64,000 nt of DNA, taken from Heliopora coerulea. Lineage: Eukaryota > Cnidaria > Anthozoa > Scleralcyonacea > Helioporidae. The position numbers and the translations under genes are program-made. The notes under the pieces were generated by a model. The model did no database searches and was not told where the DNA came from. It saw only the letters and a program-made list of their open reading frames with translations. Within the stretch, counting starts at the first letter, position 1, and every line of letters starts with the position of its first letter. The stretch is taken from contig JASJOG010000100.1 of assembly GCA_030142905.1 (NCBI GenBank), positions 186,001-250,000 on the forward strand, read 5' to 3'. Below are positions 40,401 through 47,595 of the stretch, in pieces.

Positions 40401-41404
40401 AAAGTCCTTACTATGGATGCCAAACCATTGATTGACTAAGTATAGTATTTACACTATGTCAGGGTAGTTTATCAGTAACCCTGAAAATATTGGGGGAGAG
40501 GTTGAATGATTGGGGTTTTTTAAATGTTGGATTTTTCACTTTTGACCAAAGAAACTCATAAATTATCATTAAATTGTAATCGCCATAATGAAAAAGGGGA
40601 AGATTTTGTCTTGAACAGGCTTGTAATATTTTGCACTAGTTGGTATATGATTCTGAGAGACAATGATCATTTGCAATGATATGAAGTCAGTTAGACAGTA
40701 TGTTTCCTTTTTCTAACAATCTTCCTTAATACCTATAAATTTAGAACATGTCAAATCTTGAAAGTGAAAAAAGAAAAAAAACAAGAGGTTGCTAAGTGAT
40801 TACAGAAGAAAAGTACCAATCCCTATCAATAGCAACATGTCATTACCAGTAAAACAATGGAAGTGGTAATAACTAATACAGCAAAACTGCATTTTTATTT
40901 CAAGCTTTCAAAATTTTTATTTCAAGCTTTCAGTCACCAGACTGTGGCCTTCATCAGGAAGAGAATGAATTAATGGCAAGGAGTGATTATAAAATATACA
41001 TGTGGTTATGAATAACAATGAAAATGGAAATGATGATGTCACATGATTTGATCATTCAGGGATTCTAGTACACAAATGAAATTATGGCAAACGCACAACA
41101 TAGTTCAGCAATTATAAAACCCTTTAACGTTTCTAGATACCTCATATTGAGGTTTCCAAGAAGAACCTCTTTGGCAGGAAGTCTAACTAGTCTTCCCTCC
41201 AATATGTACATACTTTCTTTGAATGTTGGTCTTGAAACAGCGAGGTTTAGCGTAAGAAAACAGCAAACTCCAAGAACAACTAAACGAACAATTCACCTGT
41301 TTAACTCGCCCATCTGCATCTAATTCAGGCTGAGTGAATTTCTCACTGTATTTCTTCCGGATTCCTGCAAACCTTGAACTCCCTTGCGATGCAACAGCCG
41401 CCAT
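12903..41404 (-). CDS. CCDC93: CCDC93 (CCC/Commander complex subunit), 22 exons
   Basis: Minus-strand exons in transcript order: 41404-41297, 36691-36578, 35536-35442, 32929-32818, 31429-31331, 29228-29172, 28910-28813, 27669-27636, 25500-25390, 23729-23679, 22868-22782, 21873-21754, 21655-21593, 19948-19875, 19659-19578, 19195-19124, 17935-17864, 17566-17458, 16461-16379, 15877-15840, 14661-14577 and 13016-12903. Every junction is GT-AG and in phase; the total is 1878 nt, 626 codons. Matches to remembered human CCDC93 include [60 protein letters not shown] and YFKTVKEF. The N-terminal part is the NN-CH-type globular region; from about residue 290 the protein is long coiled coil. In other animals CCDC93 pairs with CCDC22 and COMMD proteins to recycle endosomal cargo. 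Exons are 34-120 nt and introns carry many repeats. Confidence 0.93.
13347..13868. mobile_element. MITE family A, copy 1 (CCDC93 intron)
   Basis: The element starts with AATTATTCGCCGAAGGCG and ends with CCTGAGGCGAATAACTG, a short inverted-repeat pair. A related copy in the opposite orientation is at about 33944-34545, and a diverged partial copy at about 16690-17150 shares the central part (CAATAAACGAA..TGCCGTGC and CCAAAAAAGCAACRAAAT). No coding capacity. Confidence 0.7.
13870..14067. mobile_element. MITE family B, copy 1
   Basis: About 195 bp with inverted termini AATTACAGAGGTGATTAT and ATAATCACCTGTGTAATT, directly abutting family A copy 1. The near-inverse copy is at 33741-33938; both contain a GCCGCCATCTTG-type block and ATTTATGACGTAAA. 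Confidence 0.78.
15963..16346 (-). mobile_element. tRNA-derived SINE composite
   Basis: A 47-bp direct repeat (15963-16010 and 16232-16278, AATGTGGTAGCTTGGTAG inside) and an inverted block (16011-16053 against about 16297-16335, AAGAGCTTGAGAGCATGC) surround a tRNA-like head. The head on the minus strand at about 16050-16123 has an A box TAGCTCAATGGTTAGAGC, a B box GGTTCGATTCC, a perfect T stem and a D stem. The anticodon loop lacks T33 and the acceptor ends do not pair, so it is a SINE head and not a working tRNA. It is in CCDC93 intron 19, between exons 19 and 20. Confidence 0.72.
16690..17200. mobile_element. Diverged MITE A/B composite copy
   Basis: Sequence shared with the MITE A/B pair at 13430-13880: a CACCTCG.AGGTGAATAG-type start, CAATAAACGAA, CCAAAAAAGCAACGAAAT and CAGGTGATTATTT near the end. 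The termini are decayed. It lies in CCDC93 intron 18, between exons 18 and 19. Confidence 0.6.
18530..18735. repeat. Degenerate (CAAT)n tetranucleotide array
   Basis: About 200 bp of CAATCAAT units with CCAA and CATT variants in a CCDC93 intron. The 80-codon frame across it is a repeat artefact. Confidence 0.9.
20211..20279. repeat. Short perfect inverted repeat
   Basis: GCTTCAATATGAC at 20211-20223 and its exact reverse complement at 20267-20279, separated by 43 bp. A hairpin or foldback remnant in a CCDC93 intron. Confidence 0.75.
22390..22460. repeat. (GAAC)n-like microsatellite
   Basis: Degenerate CGAA/GAAC/GAAT tetranucleotide run in a CCDC93 intron. Confidence 0.85.
22634..22737. repeat. 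TTAACTCTTTC dispersed repeat, copy 1
   Basis: About 100 bp containing GGCGGGATAAGACTT, TTTTACTCTGGCTAACGC and AGACGATTTTACTCGTCAAG. Other copies are at 29397-29497 and 37341-37440. The ends are roughly inverted (TTAACYCTTTC and a GAAAGGGTTAA-like end). A partial inverted copy sits just left, at 22566-22612. Confidence 0.75.
23190..23590 (-). pseudogene. LINE reverse-transcriptase C-terminal fragment
   Basis: Minus-strand reading from about 23590 gives [16 protein letters not shown], then [15 protein letters not shown] and [12 protein letters not shown]. This is the signature of the region after the catalytic domain of non-LTR retrotransposon reverse transcriptases (LLYGAETW..MRMLRW). The frame breaks near 23374, and diverged remnants such as a [18 protein letters not shown] string follow in another frame. 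No catalytic YADD is present. It is a dead fragment in the CCDC93 intron between exons 10 and 11. Confidence 0.8.
24560..24888. mobile_element. Foldback/MITE-like element with head-to-head telomeric core
   Basis: The arms 24566-24603 and 24843-24880 are inverted repeats, 35 of 38 identical (ACCAGGTAACCGTGTGGAGA at the outer end). The core at about 24675-24747 holds TTAGGG-type units that switch to CCCTAA units (GGGTTAGGACCCCAACCC centre). It lies in the CCDC93 intron between exons 9 and 10 and has no ORF. Confidence 0.8.
25501..27635. other. CCDC93 intron 8, no features seen
   Basis: About 2.1 kb between the KEAEKSNKK exon and the 34-nt exon. I see no repeats with two ends and no coding sequence. 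Confidence 0.5.
29397..29497. repeat. TTAACTCTTTC dispersed repeat, copy 2
   Basis: TTAACTCTTTCCCGGCGGG start and GAAAGGGTTAA end, the best-preserved copy. Central TTTTACTCTGGCTAACGC is shared with the copies at 22634 and 37341. Confidence 0.8.
30157..31069. mobile_element. TA-flanked non-autonomous DNA transposon (~0.9 kb)
   Basis: Termini GAATTCCGAAAGTAACGGCC (30157-30176) and the inverse at 31050-31069, flanked by TA on both sides (30155-30156, 31070-31071). Subterminal TTACTTTCGGGGGGTCG-type units are repeated at both ends. TA duplication suggests the Tc1/mariner-pogo superfamily; no transposase ORF is inside. It lies in the CCDC93 intron between exons 5 and 6. Confidence 0.8.
30418..30571. 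mobile_element. Small MITE nested in the 30157-31069 element
   Basis: CCATGTGTATATGGTGTCG (from 30418) is matched by an inverted copy ending at 30570 (GACACCGTGTGCACATGG), about 21 of 24 identical, giving a ~153-bp element inside the larger one. Confidence 0.65.
31432..32817. other. CCDC93 intron 4, no features seen
   Basis: About 1.4 kb between the exons encoding FIHIFPVVQ and WLVKKAIET. Short frames show no known domain. Confidence 0.5.
33741..33938. mobile_element. MITE family B, copy 2
   Basis: Termini ATAATTACACAGGTGATTAT and ATAATCACCTGTGTAATTAT form an inverted pair; the body is the reverse complement of the copy at 13870-14067. It abuts family A copy 2. Confidence 0.82.
33944..34545. 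mobile_element. MITE family A, copy 2, with internal palindrome and (AAT)n
   Basis: The outer ends are AATTATTCGCCTCAGGC and GCCTTCGGCGAATAATT. It contains a ~75-bp palindrome at 34003-34076 (ATCAAGAATTATCCAGACC and its inverse) and an (AAT)n microsatellite at 34430-34470. Orientation is opposite to copy 1. Confidence 0.7.
36169..36223. repeat. Near-perfect hairpin
   Basis: Arms of 24 bp (36169-36192 and 36200-36223, GTAAAATGTAGTCAGA at the outer end) with one mismatch and a 7-nt loop. Located in CCDC93 intron 2, close to exon 2. No T-run follows, and a terminator role is not expected in a eukaryote. Confidence 0.85.
37341..37440. repeat. TTAACTCTTTC dispersed repeat, copy 3
   Basis: TTAACCCTTTCCGCTCCG start, then TTTTACTCTAGCTAACGCC and TTTTTACTCGTCAAGGGGAG. 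More diverged than the other two copies. Confidence 0.7.
37773..39134. mobile_element. 1.36-kb DNA transposon with repeat-rich termini
   Basis: The terminal inverted repeats AGTACCGTCCACGT..ATCTTAACAT (37773-37798 and the inverse 39109-39134) are 25 of 26 identical and flanked by TTAC on both sides. Inside each end lie many GTCTATCGTC/GACGATAGAC units (right 38915-39110, left 37825-37935). One ORF (38369-38644) is inside. It is inserted in CCDC93 intron 1. Confidence 0.82.
38369..38644 (+). CDS. Helix-turn-helix ORF inside the 37773-39134 transposon
   Basis: 91 codons from ATG to TAG. The residues [20 protein letters not shown], then VAIEKDL and [14 protein letters not shown], have the shape of an N-terminal helix-turn-helix of a transposase (arginine-rich helix, then a trihelical unit). 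No DDE catalytic part follows, so it is a truncated remnant or a small DNA-binding protein. I do not recognise the exact family. Confidence 0.45.
   Translation: MWLNKRQKLLKMTSTIPEYAQNRIMVLRSKGLSFVAIEKDLKESDCPVSKQSISKFIHKFENSPFPLSQSLRMTRKEQLTMQMYDFIDTQM
39300..41080. other. CpG-depleted part of CCDC93 intron 1
   Basis: About 1.8 kb of AT-rich single-copy-looking sequence with only about three CG dinucleotides by eye (near 39925, 39961, 40579). Contains a near-duplicated TTTTTATTTCAAGCTTTCA at 40893-40932. No ORF is supported. Confidence 0.6.
41297..41404 (-). CDS. CCDC93: CCDC93 first coding exon
   Basis: ATG at 41404, 36 codons, ending before GTGAAT. It encodes [18 protein letters not shown] and on to DGRVKQ, then joins in phase to VETREDEEQ in exon 2. 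The N-terminus is not conserved with human, so support is the start codon, the donor, the CpG-rich surroundings and the phase. The promoter should lie just right, about 41405-41600. Confidence 0.72.
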
Positions 41405-42116
41405 TTTTTATCATCAGAAAGTTTCGAGCACGGTTGAAAAGTGGTCTGGGCCCGAACAGACCGGACTACTCATGAAGCACAAGGCAAAACCAGAACTAAA
41501 CTGGAATAATTCAGACAGGTAAAAGAAACTAGCAATAACGATTGGTCGTCACCATCGAGGATTTTTAACCGATCAAAGGACTAGAATGAGCTATTAGACA
41601 CTGGTTCGCATTGGACCATTGACCTATATAATATACCACATCACAAAGGTCAGTGGATAAGACTATGTTCAGGGCTAGGGTTAAAGCTAGGGGTAGGGCT
41701 TACAGACTTAGCATCGTGGTTAGGGTTAACTGACCATTGTCTCCTGTTTTTCCAACATAATAAGTATTCAGAGTTTCAAATTAAGACTTTAACAAACTGG
41801 AATGAAACTAGAGCCTTTGAATATAATCACAAAGGTAAATTCTTTCCGGTAATGTTCAAAATGGGATGTGAGATTTCAGGGTAAGAATTTTCAAATTCCT
41901 ATAAACTTTTAAACGTGGCTGATCGAAGGCATCCTTGATGGATACTATGACCAAGTCCAGATCCTCAAAGTAAAGCTCCTAACACATTACTGTATCCATA
42001 GCTACTGTATCGTCGACTCTCCAACAAATTCCGTATCAGCATTTCGTTCTTCAAATCTCTTAGAACACCTATGCCCAAAATAAATCTAAAGACTTGTCAC
42101 GTTGTAAATTCTCAAG
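41405..42116. other. CCDC93 upstream region with telomere-like words
   Basis: Probable CCDC93 promoter, with a CpG-bearing stretch at 41405-41560. Degenerate TAGGG/TTAGGGTTA words occur at 41665-41735. No coding sequence. Confidence 0.5.
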
Positions 42117-42344
42117 CAGGGACCGCGGAACGATATTTTGAGCGGGGGTGCTGACAGGAGGCGATACCATAACCCCCTGAAAAAATTAAATTCAATATTT
42201 CTGAGACGGTCGTGAACACTTCTTATTTTAATGATTACTCAAAAATCACAAAACACTGCTTATATTAACAGGAACAACCCAAATACTATCAGCTGGTCAC
42301 TCAAATATCGGATATGTTTATCGGATATTTAAAATCATAAACTA

Positions 42345-42470
42345 AAATGCGAGTGTGGTTCTCGCTATGCAGGTAGAACAACTCAACGGTTAAGTGAAAG
42401 AATCAAGCAACATGTGCCAAGTGTTATACGAAACAAGACCGTACCATTAAGAAATCAACCGAAAAGGTAA
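42345..42470 (+). pseudogene. Penelope-like element 1: GIY-YIG endonuclease fragment
   Basis: 42 codons to TAA: KCECGSRYAGRTTQRLSERI then KQHVP. The string C.CGSRYVGRTTQRL..RIKQHVP is characteristic of the GIY-YIG endonuclease at the C-terminus of Penelope-like retroelement proteins. The reverse transcriptase part is absent. The 3' region of this element seems to be split by element 2 at about 42702-44282 and to resume near 44283. Confidence 0.72.
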
Positions 42471-42969
42471 TTTACCTATGCTCAAACGAGTAATTGTGCC
42501 TCGGCAATCGGTTGACACTCGGTTGTCAAACAGATGTTGTGCCAAAACTATTCAGACTCCAAATTTAGCATCCTGGTGAAAGCGCCGCTCAGCATTCTTT
42601 CTAAAGATTATGGAATCCTTATATATTGGCGTTATTTTGATGTTTATCCCCTTCTACATGAGATGACATCATTTCCTTTACATCAGGTATAAATATACAC
42701 ATTTTTTTTTTTTTAATTTTTTTTTTTTATAAGGAACCTTAATCTGGATTTGAGGCTGAGGTTCTTTATTTTTTTGGAGAGTTTGAGGCTCACAGTTCCT
42801 TAAATTTTTTTCTTATTTTTAAAAAGGTTTTTTCGATAATAAATGCTAAAAATTCCCAGTCAGTAAAAGTCTTTTACAAACCAACAGTAAAAGAACACGT
42901 GTACGAAAGTTATTTTCTGACGAAGATGCGATAACTTTGGGTGAAGCAACTACCTGAAATATACGAAAA

Positions 42970-43012
42970 GAAACTTCGACGTTTCAAGCAAAGGCATTTC
43001 GTCGGGAAGTTA
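42970..43012 (-). ncRNA. Hammerhead-ribozyme-like motif, copy 1
   Basis: Minus-strand sequence CCGACGA, then a short stem-loop, then GAAAC-GUC, with flanking AACTTC/GAAGTT able to form stem I. This follows the hammerhead layout CUGANGA..GAAA..GUC known from Penelope-like terminal repeats, but U is C in the first core box, so activity is doubtful. Confidence 0.4.
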
Positions 43013-43167
43013 GTAGCGTGGGTCGGGAAAACAACATGAGCTTTTATATTGTTGAATACAAAAGCGATCACGTGATAAAAATAGACCATTAAGATGGATT
43101 TGGTAAAAACAAAGTATAAACAAAAAATGTAAATCACATAACAGAATATATTAAGGAGGAAACTAGG

Positions 43168-43962
43168 TTATAATTGCATAATATCCGGATAAACAAGAAC
43201 AAAATGGAAAAGGTTGGTAATGCAGATACAATAAACTAACATCGGGCCCAGACAAATAGACTTAAACATAAGAAAAACGCTCATTAATACCATGGGGGTG
43301 GACGGTGCCGAGTTTGGAAATGAGACGCATTTATGTCTTTTGCGGCTATCATTGCTACCAGAAATGGGACAGAGGGCTCGAATTTTCATATCTGAAACAC
43401 TGTGATTACCAGCATTGAAATGTCTGGCAACAGGCTGGTTAGCATCGCCACCAATGACAGCGCGGCGGTGCGCACCAAACCTTGTCCTCAAAAGTCTTCC
43501 AGTTTCTCCAATGTAAAGCATGCAACATGTACTGCATGAGATGCAGTAGATGAAATGAGAGGAGGTGCACGTGAAATGGTGCTTGATATGATACTTAGAT
43601 TTAGGTGCCAGAATGGTGGTGGAAGAATCTATGAAGTTACAAGTTTTACATTGACCCACACCACAAGGAAACGTGCCGTTATGTGACGACGAATCCTGTG
43701 GTAGGGAACTATGGACTAGGGTTTCACGGATATTTTTGCTGTGTCGAAAAGAGACTAGGGGGTTACTGGAGAAAATGGAAGATGTTTCAGGGTCGTTTTT
43801 CAAGATATGATAATTCTTCCTAATGACATCTCTAACTTTGAAATTAAAAGTACGATAAGTTAGAACTAGGGGAATTTCGTTATTAGTAGTGACATTACAC
43901 ACATGGTCTCTAAGGGTCTCTGATCGGGGAATTTGGGAGGCCTTTGAAAAGGCAGTGTCCAA
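43168..43962 (-). CDS. Penelope-like element 2: C-terminal region with GIY-YIG endonuclease
   Basis: 264 codons without a stop. A Cys-rich segment (CGVGQCKTC) precedes YCISCSTCCMLYIGETGRLL, then RTRFGAHRRAV, the GIY-YIG core (the first motif is degenerate, YIG intact, conserved Arg in R.RFG.HR). This is the endonuclease typical of Penelope-like proteins. The reverse transcriptase expected upstream (higher coordinates) is missing: at 43963 the sequence passes straight into the terminal repeat. It is a 5'-truncated copy and not a host gene. Confidence 0.78.
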   Translation of the reverse strand: MDTAFSKASQIPRSETLRDHVCNVTTNNEIPLVLTYRTFNFKVRDVIRKNYHILKNDPETSSIFSSNPLVSFRHSKNIRETLVHSSLPQDSSSHNGTFPCGVGQCKTCNFIDSSTTILAPKSKYHIKHHFTCTSSHFIYCISCSTCCMLYIGETGRLLRTRFGAHRRAVIGGDANQPVARHFNAGNHSVSDMKIRALCPISGSNDSRKRHKCVSFPNSAPSTPMVLMSVFLMFKSICLGPMLVYCICITNLFHFVLVYPDIMQL

Positions 43963-43972
43963 AAGTGTCCAA

Positions 43973-44012
43973 AAACTTCCCGACGAAGGGCCTTCGCTCG
44001 AAACGTCGAAGT
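43973..44012 (+). ncRNA. Hammerhead-ribozyme-like motif, copy 2
   Basis: AAACTTC and GAAGTTT pair as stem I. Between them are CCGACGA, a GGGC-CTTC-GCTC stem-loop II, GAAA and CGTC. Stem III is minimal, as in Penelope-type hammerheads. The same U-to-C change in the CUGANGA box as in copy 1 makes cleavage uncertain. Confidence 0.45.
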
Positions 44013-44337
44013 TTCTTTTCGTATATTTCAGGTAATTGCTTCACCCAAAGTTATCGCATCTTGTTATCCTCGACTACCTACACTGGCACCCATTGCTCAA
44101 GATTTTCTGACGAAGTCTTCTGTTTATTTTTCTTTTTGAATCTTTAGTCATGACAAAGAAGTTTCTTAGTTCCTTGGTATTCCTTGATTCTAGATCTCAG
44201 CCTGAGCAGTTCCTTAAGAGTTCCTTAATTTTTCGACAAATCTCAGCCTCAAATTCCTTATAAAGTTGTTACTTATAAAAAAAACGTGTAAGCTGATAAC
44301 AAATTTCTCTACAGTTAGCAGACGTTTGCACCTGAAG

Positions 44338-44370
44338 AGTGGTTTGCCGAAATGCATAGTGCCTCTTTTT
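44338..44370 (+). ncRNA. Hammerhead-like core of Penelope-like element 1
   Basis: GCAC-CTGAAGA-GTGGTTTGCC-GAAA-TGCATAG-TGC: an intact CUGANGA box, a possible short stem II (GG-UUUG-CC) and the GAAA box; GCAC can pair with GUGC. It lies where the 3' end of element 1 should resume after element 2. Confidence 0.35.
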
Positions 44371-45451
44371 AGTATTTACTTTCTCTGTGTGTGTTGGTTC
44401 CTCTAGTTCTTTTCAGAACTGTCTTGTATAACCATTCACCATGGTTAAGACGTTTTTCAAAGCGATACTGAAATATTTAATTTCTTTCCAAAAAAGTAGG
44501 GGGCTAAACCCCCCCCCCCCCAGCCCCTCCGCTTCCGCGGTCCCTGTGAAGTATTTTGATTGACCAGATGGCTTACAAAGTACAAAACAAAGCATACCCT
44601 GAAAAATATTGACATCTTGAAAGCGAAGATTCGAGTTAACGACAAGATGAGACTATTGCGAGGTTAAAATATTTCCAATTCATTTTACAATCACCTTCAG
44701 ACAATATTCATCCATTTTAAAGTTGTCGGCTGGTTGTGTTTTTTATATCACCTACACGTGACCGGCCTTCTGCTGTAGACAGATCGTTTTGCGCTAGTAG
44801 CTTTAAGAAGATCTAAAATTTATTCTTCTCTTTTGTAAGGAAAGAATCACATCAGTTGAAAAGAGGCGTCACTGTGGAGTGTAAAGTTAAGGGGAGCAAC
44901 TAGGAATTTCGAAGGGTAAGGGTCGGATGGTAGTATCAAGGCACCGTGGAGGCGGTGTTGGTCATTTCGAGTGAAGTAGATTTACCTTAATGACATAAAC
45001 TTTCGCGGTCATTAACTTTCGCGATATAAACTTTCGCGGTCATAAACTTTCGCGGATGACAAAACTGAAAAATTCGCGGTCATAAACTTCCGCGGATAAG
45101 CGAATTTGGAAAAATTCGCGGTCATAAACTTTCGCGGACAATGTGATCTCAAATATTTCGCGTGCATAAACTTTCGCGATTCGCATTTTTTTCATGCGAA
45201 GTTAAAGTCATATTAAGATAAGAAATCATATGAAAGTCTATAGCATTTTCAGAATAAAATCATTAATGTCAACATAACAATAACAAAACTACCAAATAAC
45301 AATAATATCCGTGTATGTTTTTGAATTTTAGTCTTCCAGTATGACAACTTTCGGTGGTGTTTCCTCTGTTATTGCTGGTAGATTATGATTTCGATTATGA
45401 TTACGAGCGAACACTGCGCTAATGTCGTGATTTCGTTTCGGTCTGCTTGCT

Positions 45452-45949
45452 TCAACTGAAGTTTTCTTTGCCTTTTGAGATGGAAGCAGAATCGATGTCT
45501 GTCTCATCAGCCTTTTCTTTTAGGAAGCTTCCCGCCTTCACCATACTTTCCTGCTCGCTGTACAAGTCAGAGACCAGTTCTTCGTATCTTTTCATCAAAG
45601 CATTTCCATTAATGTTTCCTGTCAACACTACGGTCACCAAGCAAGGAATTTCGAGTCCTCCTTGAATAAGTGGTGAGCGCCTGTAATCTGTACCAATCAA
45701 CTTTGCTGTTACATCAGCTCCTCAAAGAAGGAGATATTTCGTTGGCCGAGAAATCTCCCTTGGCAAATGCCTAACTGTCATATCGCTTTCAATTTTACGT
45801 ACCTTTATTGCATAGGGGTCAAAATCGTTGTCATTTTCTATCTTGCATACCAACAATTCATCTGGAGCAGGATTCCAATATGAGCGATACACATGATGTC
45901 CTCGAACTGTAGCATTGAACGCAAATGTAACAGACTGAACGCAAGCCAT
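45452..45949 (-). pseudogene. HIRAN-domain protein of the pogo-like transposon
   Basis: ATG at 45949. The first 75 codons hold FNATVRGHHVYRSYWNP, then ENDNDFDPYAIKV and HLPREISR, the full HIRAN pattern (HIRAN domains of HLTF/Rad5 bind single-stranded 3' DNA ends). One in-frame TGA at 45722-45724 interrupts it; after it, in the same frame, GADVTAKLIGTDYRRSPLIQ and GGLEIPC continue to 45452. In related proteins as I remember them this position is Arg-Gly-Gly, so CGA to TGA is the likely change. The C-terminus is polar (ADETDIDSASISKGKENF). Role in the transposon is unknown. Confidence 0.78.
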
Positions 45950-45950
45950 T

Positions 45951-47595
45951 TTGTCACAACACTTCCACTACACTTGCACTGAGACGCATGATGTTGAAAT
46001 TGTACAAGACGATCTGACTGTAGCAGGTCCATCAGCTGTTCGTAGAGAAGACACTGAGCTGGGATCAGTTGATTGTGATGCTGTTCAACATGCTACAAGC
46101 GTACTTCGAAGTAAAAGAAGCAAGTACAATAAGTACAGCGACGAGGATCGCTACAAGATAGGGAGATATGGAAGTGAAAACGGACCTATCGCCGCAGTGA
46201 GAAAGTTTAAAACAAAATATCCAAATCTGAATGAAAGCACTGTTCGCGAAATGAAAAAGCGATACGAAGAATTACTGAAAGCAGACATGTATGGAAACGC
46301 AGACTGAAGGATCGAGAAGTACCGATCCCTTACTGGTCGTCCTTTATTGTTGGGTGATTTGGATTTCATGGTGCAAAGATACATTCAGGCGGTACGATCA
46401 CGAGATGGTCACGTTTCACGTGCGTTAGCTGAGGCAACTGCCACAGCCCTTATCCAGCAGTGAGCGTCACCCAGAAATGCAGTTAGGTCATTTAGATTTG
46501 AGTAAATCTTCTTGGTCACGAAGTCTTTTTAAGCGTATGGGTTACACTAGACGAGTTGGAACCACAGCGAAAGTTCCGATATCGCAATCGTTGCAGAAAG
46601 AAATCGAATTAACATTTCTACACAGCGTCGTTAATTGTATTGAAGCACACAACATACCACCATCTTTGGTCGTCAACTTTGACTAAACACCTTCAAAGCT
46701 TGTGCCAGGCTGAAAAGCAACCTTAGCAAAAACGAATGATAAAAACGTACCCATTGTTGGAATGAGCGACAAAAGAATGATTACTGCAACATTTTCTATG
46801 TCATTGGATGGAAAGTTTTTGCCCATGCAGATAATCTATGGAGGAAAAACGTCAAAAAGTATTCCTTCTGTCAAATTCTCAGAGACATTCTCGATCAGTG
46901 CAAACCCAAAGCGCTACAGCAACGAAACAGAAGCTCCGTATTTTGAGGCAGAACGAAGGAACTTGGGCTTACCCGAAAATTATCCAGCATTAGTAATCTT
47001 CGATGTCTTTAAAGGACAGACAACTGACGCCTATTTGGATAAGCTTGAGGCTCATGCCATCAAATATAGGAAAGTGCCTGCAAACTTAACATACTTGTTT
47101 CAACCGCTTGATTGCCAAGGCTCAGCAAACATTGAAGGGAAACGTTTCACAAAGAACAGGTTCACCGAATGGTACTCTTCTCAAGTTATCGAGGAAATCG
47201 AAGCAGGCAAAGACCTGGAGACAATCGTTATCCCATTGAAGCTCTCTATAATCAAGCCACTGCATGCCCAATGGTTGATAGATATGTACAACCACTTGAC
47301 ATCACCAGTAGGACGGGAGATCTGTCTGAAAGGCTGACAAGTTTCAGGAATCTACGATGCAGTGCAGATGACATCCGTGAACCTGGCTTCCTTAGACCCT
47401 CTTAGTGATATAGATCCGTTAGCTGAAGGAAGTACCAGTCATCTAACGCAAGCATTGCACGGTCCATTGGTGAAAAAACTCGGCCAGTTGTACGTTGCTG
47501 ATCAAGGCGAAGATGACAGCGGCGATGACGAATATGACGATGGCAACGTATTTGAGCGTCTTTTTGAAGACGAGAATGATGCAGACGAAGACTGA
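45951..47595 (+). pseudogene. Pogo-like DDE transposase, interrupted
   Basis: The N-terminal helix-turn-helix has YSDEDRYKIGRYGSENGPIA, then AVRKFKTKYPNLNESTVR. A stop at 46305-46307, further frame decay to about 46460, then SWSRSLFKRMGYTRR and LVVNFD (first catalytic D). TAA at 46684 replaces the Gln expected in FDQT, and TGA at 46711 probably a Trp. MSDKRMITATFSMSLDGKFL, then ALVIFDVFKGQ (second D) and FQPLDCQGSAN (third D) give the DDE_1 fold of the pogo/jerky type. TGA at 47335 precedes an acidic tail (EDDSGDDEYDD) ending at 47595. There is no in-frame ATG before the N-terminal motif; a TTG opens the frame at 45951. Confidence 0.85.

Larger units (their letters stand above)
42702..44282 (-). 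mobile_element. Penelope-like element 2 with inverted terminal segments
   Basis: The GIY-YIG ORF on the minus strand (43168-43962) is bounded by inverted copies of one ~90-bp segment: 42910-43010 (read on minus) and 43973-44075 (plus), sharing GAAACGTCGAAGTTTCTTTT and CACCCAAAGTTATCGCATCTT. Outer inverted blocks with TTATAAGGAA and TTTGAGGCTGAG lie at 42728-42765 and 44232-44275. Poly-T at 42701-42730 mirrors an A-run at 44278-44285. PLEs often carry such partly inverted terminal repeats. Confidence 0.72.

Noticed and set aside
40925..40960. Third hammerhead ribozyme (CTGATGA ... GAAA on the minus strand)
   Set aside because: The boxes are present but stem II pairs poorly and no GUC follows GAAA; not enough for a call.
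43944..44147. Plus-strand ORF with SKRRSFFSYISGNCFTQSYR
   Set aside because: It is a translation of the Penelope-like terminal repeat; the same peptide appears on minus at 42910-43137.
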